DNA of 64,000 nt from Gautieria morchelliformis (GCA_015179125.1 WHVA01000157.1:157283-221282); one strand, 5' to 3'; shown: positions 34,729 through 45,960, counted from the first letter of the stretch. Program-made: numbers and translations. The notes: generated by a model from the letters alone, not told the origin.

Positions 34729-35045
34729 GGAGAGGCGAGGGGAGCAGTAATGACCAGGAAGAAGTAGTGAGGAAGGATGGAATGAACTCGAAGACGTCCC
34801 ATCAACGGCGTTTTGGTTTGCGAGCGCGACACATCATCGGACTCTCTAGCTACGCCATTGTCAACTTTCAACGGTCATTGAGTGGAATACGTACAGTGCT
34901 GTTCAAAAACTGGTGTATTGCTCCACTCCTCCCAAACCCAAGCGAAGTCCGATGATTGAGGCTTGTACGCTTGCGATGGCTTTCTCCAAAAGGGAATGCA
35001 TGGAACTGCGGATGTCGTGCGTCATGCCGGGTGTGGCGAAAGCTT

Positions 35046-35121
35046 CGACCAAATAGCTGGTGCTTCCGAAAGCCTGGCTTGATCCGCAGCTGACCAAGCT
35101 CATTGTTAGGGCATCAGACCC
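35046..35121 (-). repeat. MULE terminal inverted repeat, right
   Basis: Reverse complement of the left repeat with 71/76 matching positions by my count. Followed directly by the second AGCGCGGTA at 35122-35130. Confidence 0.92.
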
Positions 35122-35130
35122 AGCGCGGTA
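35122..35130 (+). repeat. MULE target-site duplication, right
   Basis: AGCGCGGTA, identical to 29132-29140. Confidence 0.93.
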
Positions 35131-35140
35131 CTATACAGTA

Positions 35141-35250
35141 GCCTGAGTTCGGAGGGAGACTTACTCACTCTTCCCTCCGCACTCAGGTACGTACCTAGTC
35201 CATGATCCTGTAGAGAAACTTACTCACTCTTCCCTCCGCACTCAGTACGG
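35141..35250. promoter_or_regulatory. Duplicated motif with inverted partner upstream of NLR B
   Basis: ACTTACTCACTCTTCCCTCC followed by GCACTCAG occurs twice (about 35160 and 35219). The first copy is preceded by CTGAGTTCGGAGGGA, which is inverse to TCCCTCCGCACTCAG and can pair with it. AATATATATTTACTG, a TATA-like stretch, follows about 30 bp before the ATG at 35280. Position suggests a promoter region; function is inferred. Confidence 0.45.
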
Positions 35251-35459
35251 AGAAATATATATTTACTGCGCGTAACATCATGTCCGGCCTGGCTCGACTA
35301 TTCGAGCACGCTCAAGTTCACCAGTTTGGTCGGGCTTTCGACATTACTTGTGTATGTAATACGACGGACGCTCGCATGGCGAATCGCGGCGATGTCGAGT
35401 CTTCTCATTCCCACGGTCTCACCGCGGTTGCCTCACACAGCTCTTTCCCGTGTACCACG

Positions 35460-38400
35460 ATGGCCTCTGACTTGTCCATCCACCATAACCAGCAGATCCC
35501 CAAAGCTTCCACGTCAGCCAGGCAAGACGAACCGCCGTCGATCGTAACCTCGTCTCTGGAACCTTCGACGGTAAGCAAGGTTTATTCTCGGAATCTAAAA
35601 GGTCAAAGGACACGTCTGACGGCTCTCCATGGGATTCAGATTATCTCGCCGTTCACCTCTGGTCTTGCGACAAGGAGCATGGCCATTGAATCTACCTCAA
35701 CGCCGCAAACCGATTATCACTACGGTACCGGGCTCAGGTTGCTTGCACTCGGTAAGACTTTATGCTTGTGGTGTGGCACCTTCTGACTCCCTGAACAGAC
35801 GGAGGCGGCATTCGTGGTTTGTCCGAACTCATCATTCTCAAGGAAATTATGCACAGAATTCAGCGCCAAGAAGGGCGAGAAACGATGCCCCTTCCGTGCG
35901 AATATTTCGATTTGATCGGCGGTACGAGTACAGGAGGGTAAGTTGTCTTCCCTTACTTCCAGATCATCTTTGCGCTCTAATCCGTCCGTCTAGGCTCATA
36001 GCCCTCATGCTTGGGCGTCTCCGCTTGCCGGTAGATAAGGCGATCGAAGCCTATGGCAGATTCGCCTCAGAGGTTTTCTCGGACAAGAAACAATTTTGGA
36101 AAGATGGAAAGTTCAAGGCATCCAAATTGGAGGACGTTTTCAAAACCATCATCAAGGAATCGATTGGTGACCCTAACGCACGAATGCTCGATATAAGGAC
36201 TACCAACGATGTTTGCAAGACGTATGTTTAGGTTGCTGTTTCTTCTTGATACGCAGCTGATTGAACACAGCTTTGTCTGTGCAATGCCCGCGAATAACAT
36301 GAGTGCTCCCCGCCTATTTCGTACGTACAGCGTCGAAAAGAACGAATCGTTCGACTGCGCTATCTGGGAGGCCGCTCGTGCTACTTCGGCCGCTCCCACG
36401 TTTTTCAAACGCATCAACATCGGCATATCACCTACAGATGAACCGTTTGTTGATGCCGGACTGGGTTGCAACAATCCTATCGAGCAGCTCCTCACTGAGG
36501 CCGAACACATCTTTCCGCACCAGCATATTGCTTGCGTCATCAGTATTGGCACTGGAAAGGTCACCACAACGGGCCTGCCAGCCCCCAGTCTATTTAGCAA
36601 CCTTGTACCATTAAGTGTAGCCCAGGTATGGATGAAGATTGCTACTGAATGCGAGACCACAGCGGAGAGAACCGAGCGGCGCTTCAGATCTGCTGATGTT
36701 TACTTTCGGTTCAATGTGGAGCAAGGAATGCAGACTGTAACGTTGTCGCAGGGGGAAAGATTGAATGAGGTGACAACACACACATTACAGTATCTTTGGC
36801 AGGGAAAAGTAGATGAGACTGTCATGGTTGCTGTCAAAGCTCTCAGGGAGCGCCGGGAAGTGATAGCTCTCACACACCTCAGTGTGTATGACCTGCATTG
36901 CCACCACAACTGATGATATATGTTTTATAATAGACACCATTGGTGCAGGCACTGTCGGCAAGGGATCTGGTCAAGGAGCACATCTTAATACTTGCCCCCC
37001 ACCAACAAGCAGATTTACTGGAAGATCTGATATCCTTATGGAACTGGAGGGATACTTCTTTGCAGACTGGCCATCCACTAAGGTGGAGCAGCGCATATTT
37101 GTCTTGTATGGGCTTGGTGGGGCAGGAAAAACACAGATTGCATTGAGATTCATGGATAAGTTTTATCAACGGTGGGGTAGTTTACCCAGGTTTGTTATGT
37201 GTGGACTGACCTGTTTCATGGTCAGTTTCTGGAGAGTGTACTGCATTGATGCAAGTAGTGCACAAGCCTTAGAGTCAGGCCTTGAAGAGATTGCTTGTGA
37301 AGTGGGGATTGGCAAGACTGCCAATGAGGCTCTTTACTGGCTCACAAGACAACACCAAAGATGGCTACTCTTCCTGGACAATGCTGATGACCCAGGCATT
37401 AACCTTCGAAAGTACTTCCCAGCATGCAAGCATGGAAACATCCTTATAACAACCCGTAATGTGGAATGTCGTATGCATTCACCTAACTCCCACTATAATG
37501 TTTCAGGGTTGGATCCTGATGATGCCATTCAATTGCTTCTTACATGTGCAATGACCAAACACTCTGAGCACAATCAAACATCTGCAGCTTCGATTGTCAA
37601 AGAACTTGGTTATCTTGCCCTGGCTATTGTGCAAGCAGGAGCTTATATCTCAAAGTCTGGCAAGATTGATAAATACCTCCAGACCTTCAAGGCAGACAGG
37701 GCACAACTGATGCAGACACATTCTGTGCAGACATTAGATGCCTATGAATTGGCTGTCTATACAACATGGGAAGGTAGCTGGAACCAGCTTAGTGGTATAG
37801 CAAGAAGGTTCTTACACCTGTGTGCATTTCTGCATTATGATGGTATCTCTGAGAGCATATTTAAAAGAGCTGCTGCTAGGCAGGGTGATGGACCCTTTGA
37901 TGATGCACATGAATTTCTAAATAATTTTCAGACTGAAAACGGTACTTGGAGGGATTTTAGATATGATATAATGGTCAATGAGTTGGCATCATACTCACTG
38001 ATCAGTATTAATGGAGATAGCCAAACCTTTTCCATTCATCCACTGGTACATGCTTGGGCTCAAGACCGTACAGGGGACATGGAACGTGAAGCAAACTGCA
38101 GATGCACATTACAGATACTATCCCTTTCCATTACAGATGGAAATAGCATAGAGGACTATGCATTCAGGAGAACTCTTCTGCCTCATATTTCTAAGCCTCA
38201 TGCAAAGACAAGCTGCTCTGATATATGTGAGAGCTTTTGGTATGTGTATAATGATGCAGGGCGATGGAAGGAGGCCAGTGAACTAGGGATAGTAGTGATG
38301 GAAACTAGGAAGAGGATGCTGGGGGTAGAGCATCCTGACACACTATGCTCCATGGCGAATCTTGCCATCACCTATTCAAATCAGGGCCAGTGGAAGAAGG

Positions 38401-41387
38401 CCGAGGAACTGGAGGTTCCTATCTTGGAGACAAGGAAGAGGGTGTTTGGTGAGGAGCATCCTGACACACTATGCTCCATGGTGAATCTTGTCACCACTTA
38501 TGGGAAGCAGGGCCGGTGGAAGGAGGCTGAGGAACTGGGGGTTCCTGTCATGGAGACAATGAAGAGGGTGCTTGGTGAGGAACATCCTGACACACTACAC
38601 TCCATGGATAATCTGGCCAGCAACTATCGTAGACAGGGCCAGTGGAAGGAAGCTGAAGAACTGCATGTTCCTGTCATGGAGACAAGGAAGAGGGTGCTTG
38701 GTGGGGAGCATCCTGACACACTATGCTCCATGGATAATCTGGCCAGCAACTATGGGGAACAGGGCTGGTGGAAAGAGGCTGAGAAACTGCAGGTTCTTGT
38801 CATGGAGACAAGGAAGAGGGTGCTTGGGGAGGAGCATCCTGACACATTACGCTCTATAGGCAACCTTGCCATCACCTATCGGAAACAGGGCTGGTGGAAA
38901 GAGGCTGAGGAACTGGAGGTTCCTGTTATGGAGACAATGAAGAGGGTGTTTGGTGAGGAGCATCCTGACACACTTCACTCCATGAGTAATCTTGCCATTA
39001 CCTACCAGAGACAGGGCCAGTGGAAGGCTGCTGAGGAACTGCATGTTCCTGTCATGGAGACAAGGAAGAGGGTGCTTGGTGAGGAGCATCCTGACACACT
39101 ACACTCCATGGAGAAACTTGCCATCACCTATTGGAATCAAGGCCGGTGGAAGGATGTCGAGGAACTGGAGGTTCCTGTCATGGAGGCCATGAAGAGGGTG
39201 CTTGGTGCGGAGCATTCTGACACACTATGCTCCATGCAGAACCTTGCCATCACCTATTGCAAACAGGACCGGTGGAAGGAGGCTGAGGAACTGGAGGTTC
39301 TTGTCATGGAGACAAGGAAGAGGGTGCTTGGTGAGGAGCATTCTGACACACTATGCTCCATGGAGAACCTTGCCCTCACCTATCAGAAACAGGGGCGGTG
39401 GAAGGAGGCTGAGGAACTGCATGTTCCTGTCATGGAGACAAGGAAGAGGGTGCTTGGTGAGGAGCATCCTGACACACTACACTCCATGGAGAAACTTGCC
39501 ATCACCTATTGGAATCAAGGCCGGTGGAAGGATGTCGAGGAACTGGAGGTTCCTGTCATGGAGGCCATGAAGAGGGTGCTTGGTGCGGAGCATTCTGACA
39601 CACTATGCTCCATGCAGAACCTTGCCATCACCTATTGCAAACAGGACCGGTGGAAGGAGGCTGAGGAACTGGAGGTTCTTGTCATGGAGACAAGGAAGAG
39701 GGTGCTTGGTGAGGAGCATTCTGACACACTATGCTCCATGGAGAACCTTGCCCTCACCTATCAGAAACAGGGGCGGTGGAAGGAGGCTGAGGAACTGCAG
39801 GTTCCTGTCATGGAGACAAGGAAGAGGGTGCTTGGTGAGGAGCATCCTGACACAGTAGGCTCCATGGTAAATCTTGCCATCACCTATCGGGATCAGGGCC
39901 GGTGGAAGGAGGCTCAGGAACTGGAGGTTACTGTCATGGAGACCAGGAAGAGGCTGCTTGGTGAGGAGCATCCTGACACACTAAGCTCGATGGATACTCT
40001 TGCCAGCACCTATGGGACACAGGGCTGGTGGAAGGAGGCTGAGGAACTGCACAGTCTTGTCATGGAGACAAGGAAGAGGGTGCTTGGTGAGGAGCATCCT
40101 GACACATTACGCTCTATAGGCAATCTTGCCGTCACCTATCGGAAACAGGGCTGGTGGAAAGAGGCTGAGGAACTGGAGGTTCCTGTTATGGAGACAATGA
40201 AGAGGGTGTTTGGTGAGGAGCATCCTGACACACTTCACTCCATGAGTAATCTTGCCATTACCTACCAGAGACAGGGCCAGTGCAAGGATGCTGAGGAACT
40301 GCATGTTCCTGTCATGGAGACAAGGAAGAGGGTGCTTGGTGAGGAGCATCCTGACACACTACACTCCATGGATAATCTGGCCAACAACTATGGGGAACAG
40401 GGCTGGTGGAAAGAGGCTGAGAAACTGCAGGTTCTTGTGATGGAGACAAGGAAGAGGGTGCTTGGTGAGGAGCATCCTGACACACTATGCTCCATGGAGA
40501 AACTTGCCATCACCTATTGCAAACAGGACTGGTGGAAGGAGGCTGAGGAACTGGAGGTTCTTGTCATGGAGACAAGGAAGAGGGTGCTTGGTGAGGAGCA
40601 TTCTGACACACTATGCTCCATGCAGAACCTTGCCATCACCTATTGCAAACAGGACCGGTGGAAGGAGGCTGAGGAACTGGAGGTTCTTGTCATGGAGACA
40701 AGGAAGAGGGTGCTTGGTGAGGAGCATTCTGACACACTATGCTCCATGCAGAACCTTGCCATCACCTATCAGAAACAGGGGCGGTGGAAGGAGGCTGAGG
40801 AACTGCAGGGTCCTGTCATGGAGACAAGGAAGAGGGTGCTTGGTGAGGAGCATCCTGACACAGTAGGCTCCATGGAAAATCTTGCCATCACCTATCGGGA
40901 TCAGGGCCAGTGGAAGGAGGCTGAGGAACTGGAGGTTACTGTCATGGAGACCAGGAAGAGGCTGCTTGGTGAGGAGCATCCTGACACACTAAGCTCGATG
41001 GATACTCTTGCCAGCACCTATGGGACACAGGGCTGGTGGAAGGAGGCTGAGGAACTGCACAGTCTTGTCATGGAGACAAGGAAGAGGGTGCTTGGTGAGG
41101 AGCATCCTGACACATTACGCTCTATAGGGAACCTTGCCATCACCTATTGGAAACAGGGCTGGTGGAAGGAGGCTGAGACACTGGAGGTTTCTGTCATGGA
41201 GGCAATGAAGAGGGTGCTTGGTGAGGAGCATCCTGACACACTATGCTCCATGGAGAATCTTGCCAGCACCTATCGCAAACAGGACCGGTGGAAGGAGGCT
41301 GAGGAACTGCAGGTTCCTGTCATGGAGACAAGGAAGAGGGTGCTTGGTGAGGAGTGTCATGACGCGTTTATTTCCTATACCCAGTAG
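35460..41387 (+). CDS. NLR B: patatin / NB-ARC / TPR protein with expanded TPR array, cut by a solo LTR
   Basis: Twin of NLR A. Exons 35460-35570, 35640-35751, 35799-35937, 35994-36221, 36271-36881 and 36934-41387 give 1884 aa in frame. Patatin: DGGGIRG (residue 75), GTSTGG (116-121), VDAGLG. NB-ARC: GLGGAGKT (from 460), RWLLFLDNADD, HPLVHAWAQD. From about residue 844 there are 24 complete 42-residue TPRs and part of a 25th. At 41355 the coding sequence runs into a family-1 LTR and ends after ECHDAFISYTQ. The 52-nt intron at 36882-36933 (51 nt in NLR A) is needed to join the patatin and NB-ARC frames. An alternative start is the in-frame ATG at 35280. The truncated product keeps patatin, NB-ARC and most TPRs and might still function. 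Confidence 0.85.
38270..41354 (+). repeat. 126-bp TPR-coding tandem array with higher-order units
   Basis: About 24.5 copies of a 126-bp unit. Near-identical blocks recur at 378 bp (3 units: 39121 and 39499, both reading ITYWNQGRWKDVEELEVPVM), at 1008 bp (8 units: 39981 and 40989, CTAAGCTCGATGGATACTCT) and at 1260 bp (10 units: 38851 and 40111, GCTCTATAGGCAA). Variation between units concentrates at a few positions (after EEL, before KR, after DTL, after SM, after TY, before WK). Regular antisense and other-frame ORFs are artefacts of the period. Confidence 0.93.
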
Positions 41388-42621
41388 CTCTGTCCTCCCC
41401 TTCATCACTCCACTTCTACGTTCGCTCCGATCTTCCTTCGCCAAGTTCAGCGAACGACCTTGGCTGCTCGCATCATTCGCCATGGCCACGCCATCAAAGC
41501 ACCATCGACGTCCTTTGGCTGGCTTGATAGTTCGTCACTGGTCCTCTCACCTCCTTGGCTCAACCCCCTTTGGATGTTCCTATGGCTGAATTGTCACGAC
41601 CCATGTATTTCCTGCACCCAGCTATCCCTGTTCTCCCTTTTACATCTCCTCCTTCATGTTTGCTTGGCTTTTCCCTGCCCTCCGATCACACCTCCTCTAT
41701 GACCGCTGCATTCACCCTTCGCCACATTTGTTGAACAATCATTTGCTGCTCGCATCATTCGCCAGCAGGCACGCCATCAAACACAATCGACATCCTCTAC
41801 CCGGCATGATGGTTCATCGCTGGCCCCACCATCTTCCCGATGCAACCCCTTTAGGTGTTCATATGGCCAGGACACATTCGTGGGACATCCTACCCGTAGA
41901 TCATGTGGGATCAACCCAGCAGATGAAGAATCCGTGCAGGGTAACATATATGCAGGTCTCAAGGCGTGTTTTCGTATATAAGTGCCTTCGCCACCTTTCC
42001 TCCCCAATGTTTCACATTCACACCCTCCTTCTTACTATTGTATACATGTTTCATCTTTTCTGTATCCTGACTGCACACCCCTATCCAACCCTGACTCACA
42101 ACGGCCTCTTTCCTATTCGCTAGCATCATATGAGCATTCAGTATAACTAGTCTACATTCACATGTATATCCCCCAGTTCAATTATCATATGTCTATCTTG
42201 TGAAAAACTTGACCTCGCTGTGACTATCATCTTGACCCCTCTCCTGTAGATTTCAATCTTCGACCAGAGGAAGACTTAAGCACCACTGGTGAGTTTTCAT
42301 ACTTGACTTTCGTTACCTTAGCCTTCGAACTATTATCTGTGCTGTTGGCGAAGGGCTCCGAAGGAGCACCTTCACCAGCAAAAGGATTGTTGCTACTTAA
42401 ACAACCTTTCCGTGGCACCTTGCGCATTACATCGTCAAGTGCCACGGGATATTTCGCTATGACTGTAGATAGGCCGAGCCCCAATTGGGAAGCCCTCTTA
42501 TCTTCTGAACATTCATTTGTTCACCTTATTCGCCGAACGGCATACTTATTCGCACAAGTTATTCGGGCATTCGCTGTGTTCACTAATACACGATATTAAT
42601 GCCTAAAAACCAATCTTGACA
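41355..42621 (+). mobile_element. Solo LTR (family 1, long form, 1267 bp) with TSD AGGAG, inside NLR B
   Basis: TGTCATGACG...ATCTTGACA flanked by AGGAG at 41350-41354 and 42622-42626. Removing the LTR and one AGGAG restores the TPR sequence GTGAGGAGCATCCTGACAC. As in the 11.3-kb copy, a second start-like TGTCACGACC lies 237 bp in (41592). Confidence 0.95.
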
Positions 42622-42626
42622 AGGAG

Positions 42627-43232
42627 CATCCTGACACACTATACTCTATGGAGAATATTGCCATCACCTATTGGGATCAGGGCTGGTGGAAGGACGTTGA
42701 GGAACTGCAGGTTCCTGCCATGGAGACAAGGAAGAGGGTGCTTTGTGAGGAGCATCCTGACACACTATGCTCCATGGAGAATCTTGCCATCACCTATCGC
42801 AACAGGGCTTGTGGAAGGATGCTGAGGAATTGCAGGTTCCTGTTATGGAGAGAAGGAAGAGGGTGCTTGGTGAGGGACATCCTGACACACTACGGTCCAT
42901 GGAGAATCTTGCCATCACCTATCAGAAACAGGGCCGGTGCAAGGAGGCCCAGGAACCTGGGGTTCCTATCATTGAGATAAGAAACACAGTGCTTAGTGAG
43001 AAGCATCCTGACACACTATGATCTATGAGGACCCTTTCTACTGTCTATTGGAATCAGGCCAGTTGAGGAAGGTATCAGACTAAGGGCCAGTGTTAGGAGG
43101 CTGAGGACTGTGGAACTCTTGTCATGGAGATAATGAGGAGACTACTCAGTGAGGAGCATCCTGATATATTACACTCTATAGGGGATGTTGCCATGATCTA
43201 TTGGAATGAGGGCTAGTAGAAGCAGGCTGAGT
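42627..43232 (+). pseudogene. 3' remnant of the NLR B TPR array, downstream of the LTR
   Basis: The remaining TPRs continue the interrupted unit: HPDTLYSMENIAITYWDQGW, then two to three recognisable units with a 1-nt deletion at about 42800 (reading YRNRACG instead of YRKQGxW), then EIRNTVLSEKHPDTL and a TGA at 43019-43021. Beyond that, decayed units persist to about 43232 with many stops. The original gene had roughly 28 or more TPRs. Confidence 0.85.
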
Positions 43233-43464
43233 GTTTTAGAACCATTGAACTAATTGTGATCCTGTGGTGTTAACTACAATTCTGAGGCTCAACCACAGAT
43301 TTGATTTTACAACTACGTGCAAGCTTAGAGACTATTTTAATAGAGAACCCCGTTATAAACACTCATATCTCTCAGAGTGTTTGTACACTCCATGAGGTTT
43401 AATAATATTGCAAGGGTAGCCCTTGCTTGCCATACAAATTACACCATCACACAGAGTAGCAAAG
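43233..43464. other. Retroelement-like 3' internal sequence, no ORF
   Basis: AT-rich sequence ending in CAAAGGGGGAGT, which looks like a polypurine tract placed directly before an LTR-like TGTCATGAC start. No coding region seen. Confidence 0.45.
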
Positions 43465-43765
43465 GGGGAGTTGTCATGACTTGTTGATTTTGGCATAATC
43501 CATCTCCACTTATCACCTTTCAATATAACTGTTCACTTTATTTCCCCATCTGAGTGGATCACTGAGCTCCATCACCATATCCGTTCACCAATCGATGAGT
43601 TCACCGAACTCCATTGCCATTTGCATCATTCACCCTCGCCCCACCATCAGTCATGGCCAAGTGTCCCTGACCAACCACATAATACACTATCCCCAACACC
43701 CATTGGTCCCAGGGCCACACACAGTGTTTATATGGTTAGGAAGCATTCATGCAACACCTGCCCCT
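43465..43765 (+). mobile_element. Polypurine tract and 5' part of a family-1-related LTR
   Basis: GCAAAGGGGGAGT followed by TGTCATGACTTGTTGATTTT (LTR-like start at about 43475). Downstream landmarks (GCATCATTCACC, CACCATCAGTCATGG, ACACCCATTGG, TATATGGTTAGGA) parallel those of the family-1 LTRs but are diverged. It ends where the copia coding region begins on the other strand, so the 3' end of this LTR is missing. Confidence 0.5.
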
Positions 43766-45960
43766 TTTCATGCAGGATTGAGCCCATGCGCCAGTCGGTG
43801 TTGGAAGTGTTCTGCCCATTTGCGGCCAATGTATTCCCCTCCTTTGTCATCCCTAAACCTTCGCACTCATGAATTTGTTTGACTTTCTGCCAGTGCCTCA
43901 TAGGACTGATAGGCGCCGAATACCTCATCCTTTGTTTTGAGGAGGTAAACATGTCTATACCTCGTGCAATCATCTGTGACGGTAATCCAGTATTGGTGTC
44001 CGGATGGCATGTGAACCAGAAGAGGACCATGCACATCAGAGACAACTAGATCAAGTGCTTTAGAGGCATGGTTCTCACTCCTTTTTGGAAAAGGGAGACG
44101 CTGTTGTTTTGCAGCAATGCAGGGTTCACAGATTTGAGGAATTTCAGCCCCTTGGCTCACGCGTATTCCGCTCACCATCTCATCTGCTAAGAGTCTCTCC
44201 AGGCATGCCTGACCAATATGTGCAAGTCACTTATGCAGCAATGAGCCATCTACAACGGGTGACAAAACAGTGAGAGCGCAGGCTGGATTTGGTATTGTGT
44301 CCCCAGTTAAGAATCCTATTCCATTTTTCATGGTAGCACAGAATTGCAGTTTTCCATCTTGAGCAAATGAAATGTGATTCCTCACAATGTTGACTGAGAA
44401 TCCATGGTGGGTAGTTAAATGGAGAACTGCGAGTAGATGGTTTCGGAGCGCTGGTATGTGTAAGACTTGGGAGAAAACAATGCTCTGTGCTAATTTTCCA
44501 TTTATTTTGGGGATAAACAAGACCTTCCCTCTTCCTGCTGAATATATGACTACATTCGTGGCTAATCGGATGGGTACGCAGTAAGTTTCGTAATCTTGAA
44601 GCCAGTGAAGGTGAGGGGTCATGTGGCTGGTAGCACCCGTATCTGTATTCCAGTGTATGTCAGCTTCACTGCCGGTGGAGGAAGGGTTTGATGGCCGTAG
44701 ACTTGCGTCGCCTGCGAATTCCTGCGTAACCTCGTTTTGGACATGCTCCTTCACTTGGTTCGCACTGTTCCCTCTCCCGTTCTCTTCACCCCTGTGTGCT
44801 TGCCGGAGTTCCGGGTGTGTGACCCAGCGTATGGCCCTTCCTCTTGCAAACAGCGCAAGCCGTATAGCTGCTCTTCCTTTTTGAGATCGCTGATAGCGCT
44901 GCTGCTGATGAGGCCAAGGAGGCTTGGCGGTTTAGGTCCTCATTTCGGAAGGCTGTTGCAATGGCTGCGCGGTCAAGGGCGCTGAGCAGGAGTATGGATG
45001 AAGTGAAAGCGCCGTATTCAATGTGATCAAGTCCGGTGATCGCTGCATGTATCCCAATTTCATCGATGATGTTTTGGATGGTGAGTGTACTCGGCGCGAG
45101 CGCAATGAGATCGTTGGTTGCTGTGTTTATGCGAGTAATGTAGTATGTAAGAGATTCTTCATCTTCCTTGCATATGCTCAGTAGTTTCTGCATGGTGTGG
45201 AAACGGCTGTTTGTGATTTGCAACTGGTGTGTAGCTTTCAACCTCTTCCACATCTCAATCAGGTCATCCATGACTCCTTGAGTCCTTCGATGTGGATGTA
45301 TTGCTTGGGAGCTAGAGATATTAATATGATGCCCGTGGCATCCTCACGCTTCAGCAACCATTTTGCCTCTTCACCAGCATCTGTTGGTTTTTTGAGGTCC
45401 TCGGTGACTATACGCCATGTGTTTACCATCATGAGCTTGCCCTGGAGCACTACTGCCCAAACATTGTAGTTTGAGCTAGCACTGGAGGCATATAAAATTT
45501 TTCTGGTCTGAAAAACTGTTCAAAAAACTGTAAAGATATTCCAAATTTTTTTAGTGTTTTTAATGTAAAAAAACTTTAACAAAATTTTGTGTTTTTGTTA
45601 GAATTTGTTGAGCAAGAAAATTGTAAAAAAGTTTAAAGTTTTTTGCAGGGTTTTTTTATGTCTTTTTATAAGTTTCTTTGTGTTTTCACAAAGAAACCCA
45701 TAAAAAACCCTGAAAAAAACTTTGAATTTTTTTACAATTTTCTTGCTCAACAAATTCTAATAAAAACACTAAAAATATTTGGAAAATCTTTACAATTTTT
45801 TCAACAGTTTTTCGGACAAGAAAACTTTTATATGCCTGCAGTGTAGTGAGCTTTACGCTTTTCATGCAATTTTCGGATTCTGAGTCTGACATGATGTGAA
45901 TACCTCTCCTTCGTTCAGAGCGTGGGGCCCATAACCTGTTAAGTGCAGTGCTGAAGTTCG
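43766..45960 (-). pseudogene. Ty1/copia Gag-Pol remnant (gag, protease, integrase start)
   Basis: On the minus strand the start ATG near 45890 reads MSDSESENCMKSVKLT, interrupted by a MITE (45480-45843), then SNYNVWAVVLQGKLMMVNTW (Gag), LTYYITRINTATNDLIALAP, the knuckle-like CAVCKRKGHTLGH, protease WNTDTGATSHMTPHLHWL (about 44640), the HHCC-type LHK...CEPCIAAKQQRLPF region, and integrase DLVVSDVHGPLLVHMPSGHQ with TVTDDCTRY (about 43970-44060). It breaks after ALAESQTNS into another frame (GGEYIGRKW) and stops at about 43766. Reverse transcriptase and RNase H are absent. Frameshifts and stops separate several blocks. Confidence 0.85.
45480..45843. mobile_element. Foldback MITE, 364 bp, CACTG ends, TSD TAG/CTA, inside copia gag
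   Basis: Almost the whole element is one palindrome. The arms run from CACTGGAGGCATATAAAA on the left to TTTTATATGCCTGCAGTG on the right and pair through CAAGAAAATTGTAAAAAAG to a centre near GTGTTTTCACAAAG. It is flanked by TAG on both sides. Removing it and one copy of the 3 bp restores the Gag reading SVKLTSSNYNVWAVV. CACTG ends with a 3-bp duplication suggest a CACTA/EnSpm-like MITE (inference). Confidence 0.85.

Larger units (their letters stand above)
29141..35121 (-). mobile_element. Complete MULE (Mutator-like) DNA transposon, 5981 bp
   Basis: Terminal inverted repeats of at least 76 bp (29141-29216 and 35046-35121) begin GGGTCTGA(C/T)GCCCTAACAA and match at 71 of 76 positions by my count. 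A perfect 9-bp target duplication flanks them. Inside are two convergent genes: a companion gene on the plus strand (29528-31276) and a MULE-type transposase with a SWIM finger on the minus strand (31531-34728). The 9-bp duplication and the transposase type agree. TIR similarity and nearly open genes suggest a fairly recent insertion. Confidence 0.93.

Noticed and set aside
35280..35459. Longer N-terminus for NLR B from the ATG at 35280
   Set aside because: In frame and possible, but NLR A has no matching open frame upstream of its ATG at 19468, so the conserved start region at 35460 was preferred. Kept only as an alternative.
38572..41241. Regular plus- and minus-strand frames of 60-134 codons within the NLR B repeats (for example the MVRSILTHYAPW and MLLTKHPLPCLHD types)
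   Set aside because: These are off-frame and antisense readings of the 126-bp TPR unit. They repeat with the same period and have no independent support.
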